Shown: piece after piece, positions 10,680 to 22,116 of the stretch
Position numbering within the stretch: the first letter of the stretch is position 1
Layout: each line of letters starts with the position of its first letter
From: Ailanthus altissimus
Taxonomy: Eukaryota; Streptophyta; Magnoliopsida; Sapindales; Simaroubaceae
Direction: 5' to 3'
Assembly: GCA_946807835.1 (NCBI GenBank)
Contig: OX327686.1
Coordinates: 7,812,001 to 7,876,000 of the forward strand
Length of the DNA: 64,000 nt
Position numbers and translations under genes: made by a program
Notes under the pieces: model-generated
Told to the model about the DNA's origin: nothing
The model's input: the letters and a program-made list of their open reading frames with translations, nothing else
The model's database searches: none

Positions 10680-12268
10680 TGATAAAAAGAGCAAAAGCAA
10701 GAATTTATAAACCTAAGTTATACCAAACATCTAAAGAAGAAATAAAACCAGATGATGTTAATGTAACTCCAGCCAATCTTAAGTGGAAGAAAGCTATGGC
10801 AGAAGAGTATGCAGTATTGATAAAAAAAATTGATACTTAGAAGTTAGTACTTAAAGTTACAAATCAGAAGATCATTGGGAATAAATTGGTGTACATGATT
10901 AAATATAATCTTGATGGAACAATATTAAAGTATAAAGCAAGACTTGTAGCAAAAGGCTTCTATTAGAAAATAGGGATCGATTACTTTGACACCTTTAGTC
11001 CAGTTGTCAAGGTAGCAACCATTAGAGTAATACTTAGTCTTGTAGTCATGAACAATTGGAAGATAAGGCAAGTTAACATAAACAATACCTTCTTGAATGG
11101 CATTTTAACGAAAAAAGTATATATAGAGCAGCCAAGAGGGTTTGAAGATCAAACAAAACCATCTTATGTATACAGATTAAAAAAGGCTCTCTATGGGTTT
11201 AAGTAAGCACCAAGAGCATGGTTTGAAAGATTAAAGCAGTTCTTGTTGCATTATAGGTTTAAAAATTCCAAGGCAGATACTTCACTATTTCTCAAGTACA
11301 AGGAAGGTACAAAGCTACTCATTTTCATATATGTAGATGATATCCTGATTACAGGATCAGATGATAGACGAATAAATATCTTTGTGCAATAGTTGAATAA
11401 TGAATGTGCATTCAAAGATCTAGGTGATCTCAAATATTTTCTAGGAATTAAGGTAACCAGAAATGACAAAAGGCTATATCTCAAACTAAATATGTTCAAG
11501 ATCTGTTAAAAAGAGACCATATGTCCAACTGCAAGCCTAGCAACACACTAATGAGTGTACGAAATAAGCTGTTCAATAAGGATAATGAACCATTTAAAGA
11601 GCCAACACTCTATAAAAGCATCATATGAGCATTGCAGTATCTAACATTGACCAAACTATAGCTTACATTCTCAGTTAACAGATTAAGTCAATTCATGTCC
11701 AGTCCTACTGTCAAGTATTAGATAGTATGCAAGAGAATTCTCAGATACTTATAATACATAAAGGAATATGGACTGGAATTTAGCTCATTTGGTAGCCTTC
11801 ATTTCACTAGTTTTTCAAATGCAGATTGAGGAAATAATCTGGATGACAGAAGATCTGTGGGTGGCTATTGTGTTTACCTGGGAACTAATTTGGTGGCTTG
11901 GTCATCTAAAAAGCAACACATTATTGCTAGATCTAGCACTAAGTCAGAGTATAGATCATTAGCTCAAGTATGCACAGAAATTATCTAGTTCAATCACTTT
12001 TCCAAGAATTACAAGTCACATTTACTGCATCACCAACAATATGGTGGAATAATCTCAGTGCAATAGCACTTGCAATGAACCCTGTGTTCCATTCACATAC
12101 AAAACATATAGAGCTTGACATTCACTTCGAGAGAATATTAAGCTATAATACTAAAATTTGGTCATATAAGAAGCAAAGAATAAGTAACTGACATTTTTAT
12201 AAAGCCCTTATCATTTAGGCAACTAGCTTACTTCAGAGATAAACTCAGTTTTCTGGTTAGAGCATTGA
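10680..12268 (+). pseudogene. Copia-2 reverse transcriptase and RNase H
   Basis: The RT reads FDTFSPVVKVATIRVILSL, then QVNINNTFLNG (the first catalytic Asp of QLDVxNAFLHG is Asn) and an intact YVDDILITGSDD at 11330-11365. Next come DLGDLKYFLGI and a broken RNase H ending near ADIFIKPL-like sequence (about 12195). Several stops are present. The loss of the motif A Asp means it is dead even without the stops. Confidence 0.88.
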
Positions 12269-12281
12269 GTTTGAGGGGGGA

Positions 12282-12617
12282 TATTGAAGAGAATGATTAG
12301 ATTAGTTCAGATTGGTGATGATCAAGTTTAAGAAGTGATTAATAACACCTAGGAGAGTAAATTATGTTAATAGATGTGTAGCTATTTTAAAAATTCTCTT
12401 TTCCCTTTTTTTGTGCTAAAGTTTGTTAGTTAGTTAGAAATACTGAATTTTGATTGGTTAGTCTCTAAAAAACCATTGTATAAATAGCACAATCATGTAT
12501 TTGTTTCTTTTCATAAAAAAATAATACAAAGAATTCATTTCACTGCCTCTATCAGATACTATACTTTCCTCTAAAATTTTCTCACAATCCAAATAGCAAA
12601 ACTTTGATTCTTTAACT
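12282..12617 (+). repeat. Copia-2 3' LTR
   Basis: It begins TATTGAAGA after the purine tract GTTTGAGGGGGGA (12269-12281) and ends CTTTAACT before the ATTAA duplication (12618-12622). It matches the 5' LTR with scattered substitutions and an extra A-rich insertion near 12515. Confidence 0.92.
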
Positions 12618-12622
12618 ATTAA

Positions 12623-13394
12623 GAACCATTTTTTTAGATCAAGATAAAGCGTGGTCAACCAAAAAAAATCTTCAGTTGAGGAAGACAACTTTGATTGATC
12701 AATAAAGCAAAATCTTTAAGTGGACCAAGACCTACCATGTCTTAACTCTCGATTTGAACTATTCTATCCTATGTAATTAGGTTTTGTTTGGGTTCATAAA
12801 ACATTTCTTAACGTTCATATAACTAAGATTGATACTCTACATATTAAAAATAGGTTCAAAACTCAATTTAAGTTCCTTACACATATTTGGTAACCTAAAG
12901 CTTGTATCTAAATTATTATGATCTTGATATTTAGATATACTCATATCATATTTATGCTTACAAATCACACATATATTAAGATCAATATTCCAAACTAAAT
13001 ACTTAAGTGCTTTTTATGTAAGTACGCTTAATTTCTTCTTAATCATAATTTCCACCTTGACTTTTCATACCTACAAAATCTTCAATATTAATTTCATTTG
13101 ATATTCAACATATGAGATCCCAATCATTACTTTTCGTATAATTTTCAACATATGAAATAGGAAAAATGACATTTTAATCATTTATTTTATAAGTATATAC
13201 TAATCTAGTCCTCCATGTTCTAATAATTACCATATTAATCTCTACCATTAAAAATTTACTGTTAAATGTTTACTTTTTTGTTATTTTTATCATAATATCC
13301 TTAGTCAAATGTCTACCAATCATCTGACACGTGTCATTATTTAATTAATTTAAATTTTTATTACATATTTTAAAATAATAAATAAATAATAAAA
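12623..13394. other. AT-rich spacer
   Basis: No gene or element is recognised. Confidence 0.55.
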
Positions 13395-13874
13395 CTGCCA
13401 TCGATGTCGAAAATGATGATTGGTCGGCTGCCATTTTTTGACGACAGTCCGACAATAAAATTTATCTAATTTTATATCATTGAACTTTATTTTTCCTAAT
13501 CTACACAATTGTGGAGTCTTTTTTTGTAAAAATAAATATAAAAAATAGCCAAAAAAAAGTGTGAGAGGGCGGCGGCTACCACTACTTACGGTCAAATGGG
13601 GGGTGGTAATTTGTACCGCCCCCGCTTATAGACAGATCGGCTGTTGATCTATCCATATGTTGGGGCCGTGACTTGATAGCGAATAGCGGTGGTCGTGCCC
13701 CTCCCCACCATTTTGGACATTTTTTGTATTTTTTTTTAAATGACCCAACTATTGTGTAGATAAAAAAAAAATAGAGTCTAATAATGTAAAATTTGGTCTT
13801 TATTAGCACACTACCGTCACAAAAAAAAATTAGTAGCCAGTGGTCGGCCGATCACCATTTTTCGGCAATGGTGG
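13395..13874. repeat. Large imperfect inverted repeat (foldback/MITE-like)
   Basis: The left arm (from 13398) contains TCGAAAATGATGATTGGTCGG, CTACACAATTGTGGAGTC and ATAAAAAATAGCCAAAA. The reverse complement of the right arm (ending about 13874) contains CCGAAAAATGGTGATCGGCC, CTACACAATAGTTGGGTC and ACAAAAAATGTCCAAAA in the same order. The centre near 13600-13650 is GC-richer. There is no transposase. It looks like an old non-autonomous foldback transposon; the family is not recognised. Confidence 0.6.
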
Positions 13875-13924
13875 GCAATAAATGTATTAATTAATTAATT
13901 TTTAAAATATTTATTAGAAATATA

Positions 13925-14420
13925 AACTAATTACATGATGACACGTGTTATTTTTAACTAATCATATTATGCCACGTGTCCTTTATTTATTAAAAATATA
14001 TTTATTAATTTACTTTTGAAAATATTTATTCCTTAAAAAATATATTATTAAAAATATCAACCAATTACATGATGACACGGGTCATTTGTAGCTAATCATA
14101 TTATGACACGTGTTCTTTTTATTAAAAAAAAATATTTATTAATTTACTTTTCAAAATATTTATTTTTTAAAAATTTATATATATTACAAATATTAACGAA
14201 TTACATGATGACACGAAATATAAACCAATTACATGATGACACGTATCATTTGTAATTAATCATATTATGACACGTGTCATTTATTAAAAATTATATTTAT
14301 TAATTTACTTTTTAAAATATTTATTTTTTAAAAATTTATATATATTACAAATATTAACCCATTACATAATAACATGTGTCATCATTAACTTATCATATTA
14401 TAACATATATCATTATTTAA
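13925..14420. repeat. Tandem repeat, unit about 130 bp
   Basis: At least three to four units share AATTACATGATGACACG, a short gap, TAATCATATTATGACACGTGT and then TTTATTAATTTACTTTT.AAAATATTTATT. They begin near 13929, 14057 and 14220, with a decayed one at about 14350 and a partial one near 14200. Each unit contains the palindromic core ACACGTGT or a variant. Confidence 0.75.
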
Positions 14421-15713
14421 TTTTTAAACTAACATTTCGTAACTTTATTTTAAAAATAGTAAAAGTATTCTTTTGCCCTTAAAATAAACTTATTTAACAA
14501 CAAATTTTCAGCAATAAAAATTAACATGATAATTATTAAAACACAAAAAATTAAATTAATATATACCCATAAAACAATATACTAAAATGCCATTTTTCCG
14601 ATAAAATATCATCCACCTAATTACGTTAGAGATATTTTTGGTTGTATATTTCAAATAAACGTACAGGTAATTAATGACTAAATGATTTTTTATCATAAAA
14701 ATATAGGTTTATGAAATTTCATGAACCTTTATGGCTAACACATTATTTAGAATCAGGAATTAGCTTAGGGTTGGACAACTTTTTGTCTCAGTTCCATGCA
14801 ATTCCATGTTTAGAAAATATAAAAGGATGACTGTAGATATGGTACAGGGTCTGCTTAGGACCCACGATTTTATCCCCAAGTCATGGGATAAGTTATTGTT
14901 AGAGAAAAAGTTTTTAAATGTTTTTAAATAAATAATAAGTTATAAAGTATTGATATAATTTTAATATTTTAGATTATATAATATAAACTACTATTATTAT
15001 TATATAATTATTATATAATGATTATAATATTTAAATTAATTATTAAATTTATATTAAATATTTGAAAGTTACAAATATTTATTTATAATAATATTATTAT
15101 TTGAAAGTTATTTATTTTAAATGATTATAAGAGTTACAATATATTAAATTAATTTTTATTAAATATTAAAATTAATTTTAAGAGTTATAAAATATTTAAA
15201 ATTATAATAATGTTAAATAATATTGATATTAATTCTTTACTCATTATCTACCGTTATATAAAAGGTGATAATCCTTTTTTAAAGTGTGAAAGTAAAGAAG
15301 AGAAGAGAAAAGTAATTTTGATAGTGTGTGTAAATAAAGAAGTAATTTTGACAGTATTATATGTATATGTGTTTATACTTTAAAAATAATACATTTTTAT
15401 ATTGTATTTTGAACAATTTTAATAATAGAGATTTGGTATAATTTTTTTGTGGTCATACTCATTGAAGAGTGGTTGGAAGTATAAAATTAAATTTTACAAG
15501 TCGTAAAAATCTATCACTATCTGCACTAGAGGAGGACTATGTATTTTAAATTGTTGAGTATATTTATTATAAAAGTTATGGGTATATATATTTTGTATTT
15601 GATACTGAAGAATTTCAATGCTATTACATTCAGATTTTTTTTTCTTCATTATTTGATTATTAAATGATTAACGTGAATACACTTAAAACTTTTGTGTATC
15701 TATTGGTCTAATA
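14421..15713. other. AT-rich spacer
   Basis: Extremely AT-rich, with many TTAAATATTATAATAAT-like stretches (about 14930-15240). No gene or known element is recognised. Confidence 0.55.
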
Positions 15714-15960
15714 ACTAATATGCTGCTATAGTAATCTACTATGTATTTGCATGTTGTGCAAGAATATTATGTATGCTAAAGCATTCAAGATTTAATTGTG
15801 TATGCTTATTATATACCTTATGTGGATACTGCATTGATGATAAAATTACAGTTGTATACCTTCATCTACATTACAGTTGATAAAATTACTAATATGCTGC
15901 TATAGTAATCTACATCACAGTTGTATACCTTATGTGGATACTGCATTGATGATAAAATTA
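15714..15960. repeat. Local direct duplications
   Basis: ACTAATATGCTGCTATAGTA occurs near 15714 and 15889, and CTTATGTGGATACTGCATTG near 15819 and 15930, each continuing as GATGATAAAATTA or CTAC. This is a small stepwise tandem duplication. Confidence 0.75.
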
Positions 15961-16439
15961 GTATTTTTAATACTAATTATGACTTGGTGTTTTCTTATGT
16001 ATTAATATAATTTGTATTTACTTAGTGGACCATTTTGAATACTTGATCAGTTTGATGTACATTGTGTTAATGCATTATTTGTGATGCATTAGTTATATGT
16101 TTCACTTTTAATTACGTATAATCTTTTAAAAAAATTTAAAATGTGAGAGTTTTTCAAACATATTTATAAACATGAGTAAGTGTAAATAATAAAAAAAAAG
16201 AAAAAGAAGATGTTTTAATACTAAGAACTTCTTTAAATTTCGTACTTATTTTGTGATATGTATGTATATATTGCATGTATTTTATTATTGGTATGTACTA
16301 ACATTTTTCTTTGAGGAAGTGAATTTTTTAGTATATACTAATATTTTTCTTTGAGAAAGTGAATTTTAAAAAATTTATAAACAAAGTTTTCAAGACCAAT
16401 TCAAGTTGAATATACAAAACTGATTGAAGAATTCTTTTA
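15961..16439. other. AT-rich spacer
   Basis: No gene is seen. A short repeated phrase, TATTTTTCTTTGAG(G/A)AAGTGAATTTT, occurs near 16305 and 16345. Confidence 0.5.
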
Positions 16440-16795
16440 ACATGCTATATAAAATAAAAATTATATAAAAATTTTATAAATAAATTTTTTTTTTTGAAGA
16501 AAATCATAAATAAAAACTTTCGAGAAAAGTCTAATAAAATTATCAAGGGAAATGTACTTAAGCCTATTTTTATATAAAATAAAAATTATATAAAAATTCT
16601 ATAAATAAAAAATTTTCGAAAAAAATCATAAATACAATATTTTTAGAAACGTATTATAAAATTATTAGTTGATTAATGTGCTTAAATCCATTTATATTTA
16701 AAATAAGAATTATATAAAATCCCAAAATAAAATTTTTCGAGGAAATTATAAATAAAAGACTTTTGAAAAAAGTCTTGTTAGATTTTAAAAATCAC
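16440..16795. repeat. Degenerate tandem repeat, unit about 120 bp
   Basis: Three units share TTTATATAAAATAAAAATTA followed by a TATAAAAAT..ATAAATAAA..TTTTCGA.GAAA.TCATAAATA pattern, near 16447, 16568 and 16690. Confidence 0.65.
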
Positions 16796-17044
16796 AGTTA
16801 GTTTATTAATTAAAATTTAATAATTAAAATTTTGAAAAAATATATATATATATATGAAAAGAAGAATTAGGTAATAGTACATAACCACACTTGGAAGCTG
16901 TTAACTATCACTATTCATTATCATTGTCATCTATGACCGATCAAATTACTATTTAAATTATTAAATTTATAATTTCTTAATCTACACAATGGTAGTAGTA
17001 ATTTTATTAACATAACACCAAACAAGGGACAAATAAGGTGTTAG

Positions 17045-17203
17045 GGGTGGCAGCCATTGTAACACCATTGTTAAATATTGTTAAGTTATAGTGCACCTCC
17101 GGTATCATCATGTAGACTACCTATTGTTGATTCAAATGATGGTGATAACACATTATAACTTGCCTCCGTTTGACAATGGTGTTACGGTGATCACCGCCTC
17201 AAA
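17045..17203. repeat. Short foldback element (MITE-like)
   Basis: The left arm TGTAACACCATTGTTAAA..AAGTTATAGTG (17060-17093) is the near inverse of the right arm CATTATAACTT..TTTGACAATGGTGTTACGG (17151-17187). The arms are about 45 bp around a 57-bp centre. No coding sequence is present, and it ends about 50 bp before the Copia-3 5' LTR. Confidence 0.6.
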
Positions 17204-17255
17204 CAACTCATTTTGTCTCATTTTGGTGCTCAGTTGACAAAACCATTGTTGTTAT

Positions 17256-17852
17256 TGTTGAAAATTGGCGTATATGCCAATTTGAGCTAATCTCACATTG
17301 GTGAGAGATGGCATGAAGGTGGCTTGATTGGGCTTATATAAGATAAGGCCCTATTTGTTATTGGTTATACTTTTGAATAATTCTCTTTTTTCCTTTCAAT
17401 TTGTAGGATCTTTTTATGATAACCTTAACGTTCAAAGATTTTACATTTAAACCCCTGAAGTTTGTAATAGTTCAATTTTTTTCTTTATTTTTGGGCATTT
17501 ATAATAATACCTTACTATTTTGGTAATTACAATAATGGCCATACTATTTGAGTATTTATAGTTTGACCCAGTAGTTTGAGAATTTGTATTGTGACCTAAA
17601 AACTTTATAATTTCTCTTAAAGATGGTGGATTTGTTCCAGCAGCGATTGAGGATGTAGGTAATATTACCGAACCTCATTAAATTTGGTGTTCTTTATATT
17701 TTTACATATTGTGTTGGATGGCTGGTTGTCTCATTATGGTATTATATTCTATTGCTAGTATTATTGGTTGTGTTTTGGTTATCCAAAAATTGTATTCCGC
17801 ATAACAATTGGTAATAGTGCTAACTATTATTTGAACACTTCTTGGCGTAACA
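17256..17852 (+). repeat. Copia-3 5' LTR
   Basis: It starts TGTTGAAAATTGGC and ends TTGGCGTAACA, 597 bp. It matches 60877-61470 in order throughout, including GAGCTTATATAAGATAAGGC-like promoter sequence (TATATAA near 17335). Confidence 0.9.
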
Positions 17853-17854
17853 AG

Positions 17855-17868
17855 TGGTATTAGAGCTC
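17855..17868 (+). other. Copia-3 primer binding site, mutated
   Basis: TGGTATTAGAGCTC differs from the tRNA-iMet complement TGGTATCAGAGCC at two positions and lies two bases after the LTR. Confidence 0.8.
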
Positions 17869-18018
17869 TAGGTTTTGGACAGTGCGTGGCTATTTTCTGT
17901 TGAGCACTTACTACTATTCTAGGTTGTGAATTTGGATTGCTAGTTATTGGATATAATTGTTTGGTAAAGCTTGGTTATTTGTGATATTATGTATTGAGCT
18001 TATTTGTGTGAGGTAGCT

Positions 18019-18830
18019 ATGGTGTCATCATCATCTACATCGATGAAGATAGTGACAGTGTCTCGTGCAAAAATATATGTGAAAAAATTTAATGGTCGGA
18101 ATAACTTCGGCTTATGACAAAGTAAGGTGTTAGACGGATTTTGTCAGTAAGATTTGGATATAGTCTTGGAATAAACAAAATCAGAAGATATCAAGGAGAT
18201 AAAATAGAATAGGCTTAATATAAAAGCTTGTAGGTTAATTCGCTCTTGTCTATGTAGGGAGCAGAAGTATACATTTATCAGAGAAAAGTTTGTCAATGTA
18301 TTATAGAAGGCCTTAGAGAATAAATATATGAATAAAAGTAATGAGAATCGGTTGTATCTATTGAAAAGATTGTTTCATCTTCAGTTGAGACCAGTATGAG
18401 TATTAGTTCTCATATTGCTGAGTTTAATAAGTTAATTGCTGATTTATTAAACTTAGAGGAAACCTTCAAAGATGAAATAAAGGCTATGCTATTAATTTGT
18501 TCTCTTTCGGATGAATTAGATTATTTATGTATTACTCTCATCCATAGGAAGGATAAACTGTGATTTGAAAAAGTTTGTTCTTCTTTGACAAATTATGAAA
18601 TTTGTATAAAGGATCAGAATGAACATAGAAATGAGTTAATAAAAGTACTGACAGTAAGAGGGCATAGTCAAAGTAGAAAATCGGGAAAAAAGAGAAAATC
18701 TAAGTCAAGGGATAGAGTAAGAAAAGATGAGTATGCCTTTTGTTGGGAGAAAGGGCATTAGAAGAAAGATTATCCAAAGTTAAAAAAGAAAGAAAAAGAC
18801 ATGTTTGTTTTTAATACATATGTTGTTGAG
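18019..18830 (+). pseudogene. Copia-3 gag
   Basis: ATG at 18019 gives MVSSSSTSMK, then KKFNGRNNFGL*QSKVLD, the FNGxNxFxLWQ start of a Copia gag with Trp changed to a stop (TGA). Later SSHIAEFNKLIADLLNLEE (about 18407) and a knuckle FCWEKGH*KKDYPKL (about 18738) are typical of the same family. The frame shifts near 18350 and carries several stops. Confidence 0.87.
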
Positions 18831-18894
18831 AGCATAAGTGATACTAGTGTGTCAGATTTTTGTTTAGATGGTCATTCATCCACATCTGATTTTG

Positions 18895-19564
18895 ATGAGT
18901 GGATTATAGATTCGGGTTGTATTTATCATATGTGTCCACATTGAGAATGGTTCTTTAATTTTGAAGAGTTTAATGGCGGAGTTGTGTATATAGGCAATAA
19001 TAATAGTTGTCATACTACTGGGATAGGTTCAATTGATTGAGATATGATGATGGATCAACTAGAGTTCTGATAGATGTTTAGTATATGCCAAAGTTGAAGA
19101 AAAATCTCATCTCTTTGGGAGCCTTGGAATTTAAAAGTTGTACTATATATATACAAGATGAAATTTTGAGGGTCACTTTAGGCGCTCTTGTGACTTTGAA
19201 AGGCACTAGGAGGAATAACTTGTATTACTATAATGGTAGTACAGTGATTGGATCAGCAGCCATGGTTTTCGATAATGATGGAAATTCAGATATCACTAGA
19301 TTGTAACATATGCGGTTGAGGCATGCATGTGAGAAAGCCTTATTCAGTTTGGTGAAAATAGACTTATTTAAAGGTGCGTAAACCTATAAGCTAAACTTTT
19401 ATGAGCATTCTATTCTAGAAAAGCAAAAGAGAGTGAATTTTGGCACCGCTATTCATAATACCGAAGGTATTCTTGATTATATTTACTCAGATGTATGGGG
19501 ACCTTCTCAGCATTGTATGCGCTATTATGTTATCTTTGTTAATGACTTTTCTAGAAAAACTTGG
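18895..19564 (+). pseudogene. Copia-3 protease and N-terminal integrase
   Basis: WIIDSGCIYHMCPH (18900) keeps the protease DSG motif and is followed by a stop. The open stretch 19085-19306 covers the protease end and the gag-pre-integrase start. LRHACEKALFSL and YSDVWGPSQH (about 19490, with the first integrase Asp) follow. The frame stops at FSRKTW, exactly where the family C LTR is inserted. Confidence 0.88.
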
Positions 19565-19747
19565 TGTTAGAATTTATGCTTACGTGTCATTTCATTGTGT
19601 ATAAATATTTAACTATAATATTTATACAATTAACATTTCTAATAAAATCGTTAATATTATTAATTATTAAATGGTAATATGCTTATAATATTTTAGATAT
19701 TGGATGATCTGAAAGAGTTCAGATCTAATCTAAACAAGTTTAGATCA

Positions 19748-19862
19748 GTGCTAAGAGTTAACAATGCTAAAAGTTATAAGTGTTAAGAGTTAGCAGTGCT
19801 AAGAGTTAGCAGTGCTAAGAGTTAGCAGTGCTAAGAGTTAGCAGGTTCTAAGAGTTAGCAAA
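19748..19862 (+). repeat. 16-bp minisatellite in LTR C0
   Basis: The unit AGTGCTAAGAGTTAGC is repeated about four times perfectly, with degenerate units on both sides. Other family C copies have only the degenerate form, so the array expanded in this copy. Confidence 0.85.
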
Positions 19863-20641
19863 TCTAAGGAGTTAGAGTCTTGTCTAAAATGGGACAAAGA
19901 CCTGAGAATATATTAGTAATAATGTACCTACAAATAGTTGCAGATGGTGTTAGGAAATGTGATTATGCAAGTATATTCTCAAATACTATATTTTTAATCT
20001 AATTTCATCAATGTGGGTCTATCGGTGAAATCTAATAATACATATTAATGTATATCTATATTTGTATGGTCTAAATGGTTAGTCTTAGCAAACCATAAGC
20101 TTAACAGAAGCTCGTATAGAGATACAAGTATTCAATGAAGATTGGGTACTGAATAGACTCATGAAGACATCTTATAAGGCCATCAGTGGAAGGTCTTCTG
20201 AGTTGAGTAGTATTCGTAGTCTTTTAACCTAAGCACCACAGTGGGCTTATAAGTGATCTACTATACTTTAGTTCCACATATGTCAGAAACTTTTTATAGT
20301 CTGACCGCCGGGTGTCGTTGTGTATGATTTAATGCTTATGGAGTCTGGTATACGTAGATATAAGATCCGTAAGTTCATATAAGTGTGTTGTATATCCTGA
20401 TGCTCCGAGATTATATTTAAAGAAATCTTGTGGCCATAAATATAAACCCTGAGAATAGTTTCTATAGGGCTAAACAGTATCGCAAAAGTGTTTGCAGATA
20501 TTGTTTATGAAAATAGAAATCTGGAGATAAATTCAAGGTTGGGTAAATAGATATTTGATGGTGATGATCTATATCTTTACTCTTCTAGGATATCAATGAT
20601 GGAGGGATTATACATATATGCTATAACCTCAACTTGTATGG

Positions 20642-22116
20642 TGTAGTACACGTGCCATACATTCCAAGCAGTAGCTAAACGTAATCACAAAGTAAAAATT
20701 TAAAAGAAAATATTGAATATATTTGCAAGCGATGGTTTACGGTTGGGTCTCATGGGCGGTCAAAGTTATTATATAAAGAAGAATATTTACTTCATTTTGG
20801 CTTGAGAAGAAATAGAAGTCACAATTGAAACAAAAGAAAAAAAGAGAAAAGAGAGAAAAGAAATAGAAAAAGAAGAAGAAGAAAGAAGAAAAAAAAAAGC
20901 AACAGCCGAGAGAAATAAAAAAAGAAAAGAAATAAGAAATTTTAGGAAATTAGTATTGCTAGTTAAATTTATACCCAGTGATTTAGAGGGTAATAGTTTT
21001 ACGATATTAGAATATTTTTATTTTAATATTTATAATATATATCGGTGCTAATGATGTATTTTTACACCTATGATATAGGAGGTATGCCGATAATGGATAG
21101 ATTTCAGAATCTAGACCCAGCTCAAGATTAGCACGTTTTTGTAAGTGGATAACTATATATATTTTTAATACAACCGTTTATGATTAAATTACGCTTTATC
21201 AAATTTAGTCATGATTTATTTTAGACAAATAAATATTTATGTTATTTAGTATATTTAGAAATATTTTAGAATTTATTATTGTATAGTTTATAATTACACT
21301 CAGTACAGAAATAATTATTTCAAAATAATTATAGTCATGATATTATATAGTAATAGTTTTTGATCCACCATATGCGTACCCTCCTCTTTAGTGTAGTTGC
21401 TCTGCGTATGTGTTAGACCAGTTTAGTTTGCTCTGCTCGAGCAATGCAACATTTCGTCGAATTAGACCAGCTCAGATCTCCCGCTCTGCCTGTGTGTGAG
21501 TTACTCCACCAGGTTAGACCAGATTGTTTCGGGTATAAATTTGGCGTGATTTTCAATATATATATGTAGTACATGTTTTCAAAACTATGTTACATATATT
21601 CAGTCTGATAATAGTTCTTATGATAGTTTATGCTTCCATATTTTCAGATCCCGAGTATTATGTTATGATTTTAGTTTTAGCACAGATTTTTATGATAATT
21701 TATATTTCAGTACAAGTTTATTGACTACTCAGTATATAACTTCATGATTATTCTATCTTACAAATTTATACGTGTACAATACATATAAAGTATATAATAT
21801 TTTCAGATTATGTCCACTCATTGAGACACAAGCTCACCTTTTTTCTTATTTTTTTTATTTTTCTTAGGTTGTCACAGAAATTCGTGCAGTGTGATACAGT
21901 CATTACATTTTGAGGTTGGCCCACAACACGTATAGCTGCATAAGTGTCTCAGTCTGTGTATTTGTATATCTTTTTGTATATTGGAGTACACGTGTACACC
22001 TTTTGTTGAGGCAGGTAGCCTCATTGTATCATATGTATGAGTAAATAGTATGTAAGTCCCATGTCACCACAGGATCTGCCTCGATTCTCAAAGAGGACTC
22101 GGCTCGGGTCCTGTCA
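20642..22116 (+). mobile_element. Solo LTR, family D, nested in LTR C0
   Basis: TGTAGTACACGTGCC...GGGTCCTGTCA, 1475 bp, is flanked by TATGG (20637-20641 and 22117-22121). Removing it restores the family C sequence seen at 42520-42560. It has a TATATAAAG box near 20775 and a purine-rich GAA/AAG tract at about 20820-20940. It is probably a Gypsy LTR by style; no coding sequence is present. The orientation was chosen from the TATA box. Confidence 0.85.

Larger units (their letters stand above)
7505..12617 (+). mobile_element. Copia-2, complete but inactive Ty1/Copia retrotransposon
   Basis: The element is 5.1 kb with two LTRs (329 and 336 bp), a tRNA-iMet primer site directly after the 5' LTR, and a purine tract before the 3' LTR. 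It is flanked by the 5-bp duplication ATTAA (7500-7504 and 12618-12622). Gag, protease, integrase, RT and RNase H occur in Copia order but are interrupted by many stops, mostly TAG, TAA and TGA where Gln, Trp and Arg are usual. The LTRs differ by many substitutions and a small indel, so the insertion is old. Confidence 0.93.

Noticed and set aside
19748..19862. Regular 16-bp repeats as a CRISPR-like array
   Set aside because: They are head-to-tail without spacers, in plant retrotransposon DNA.
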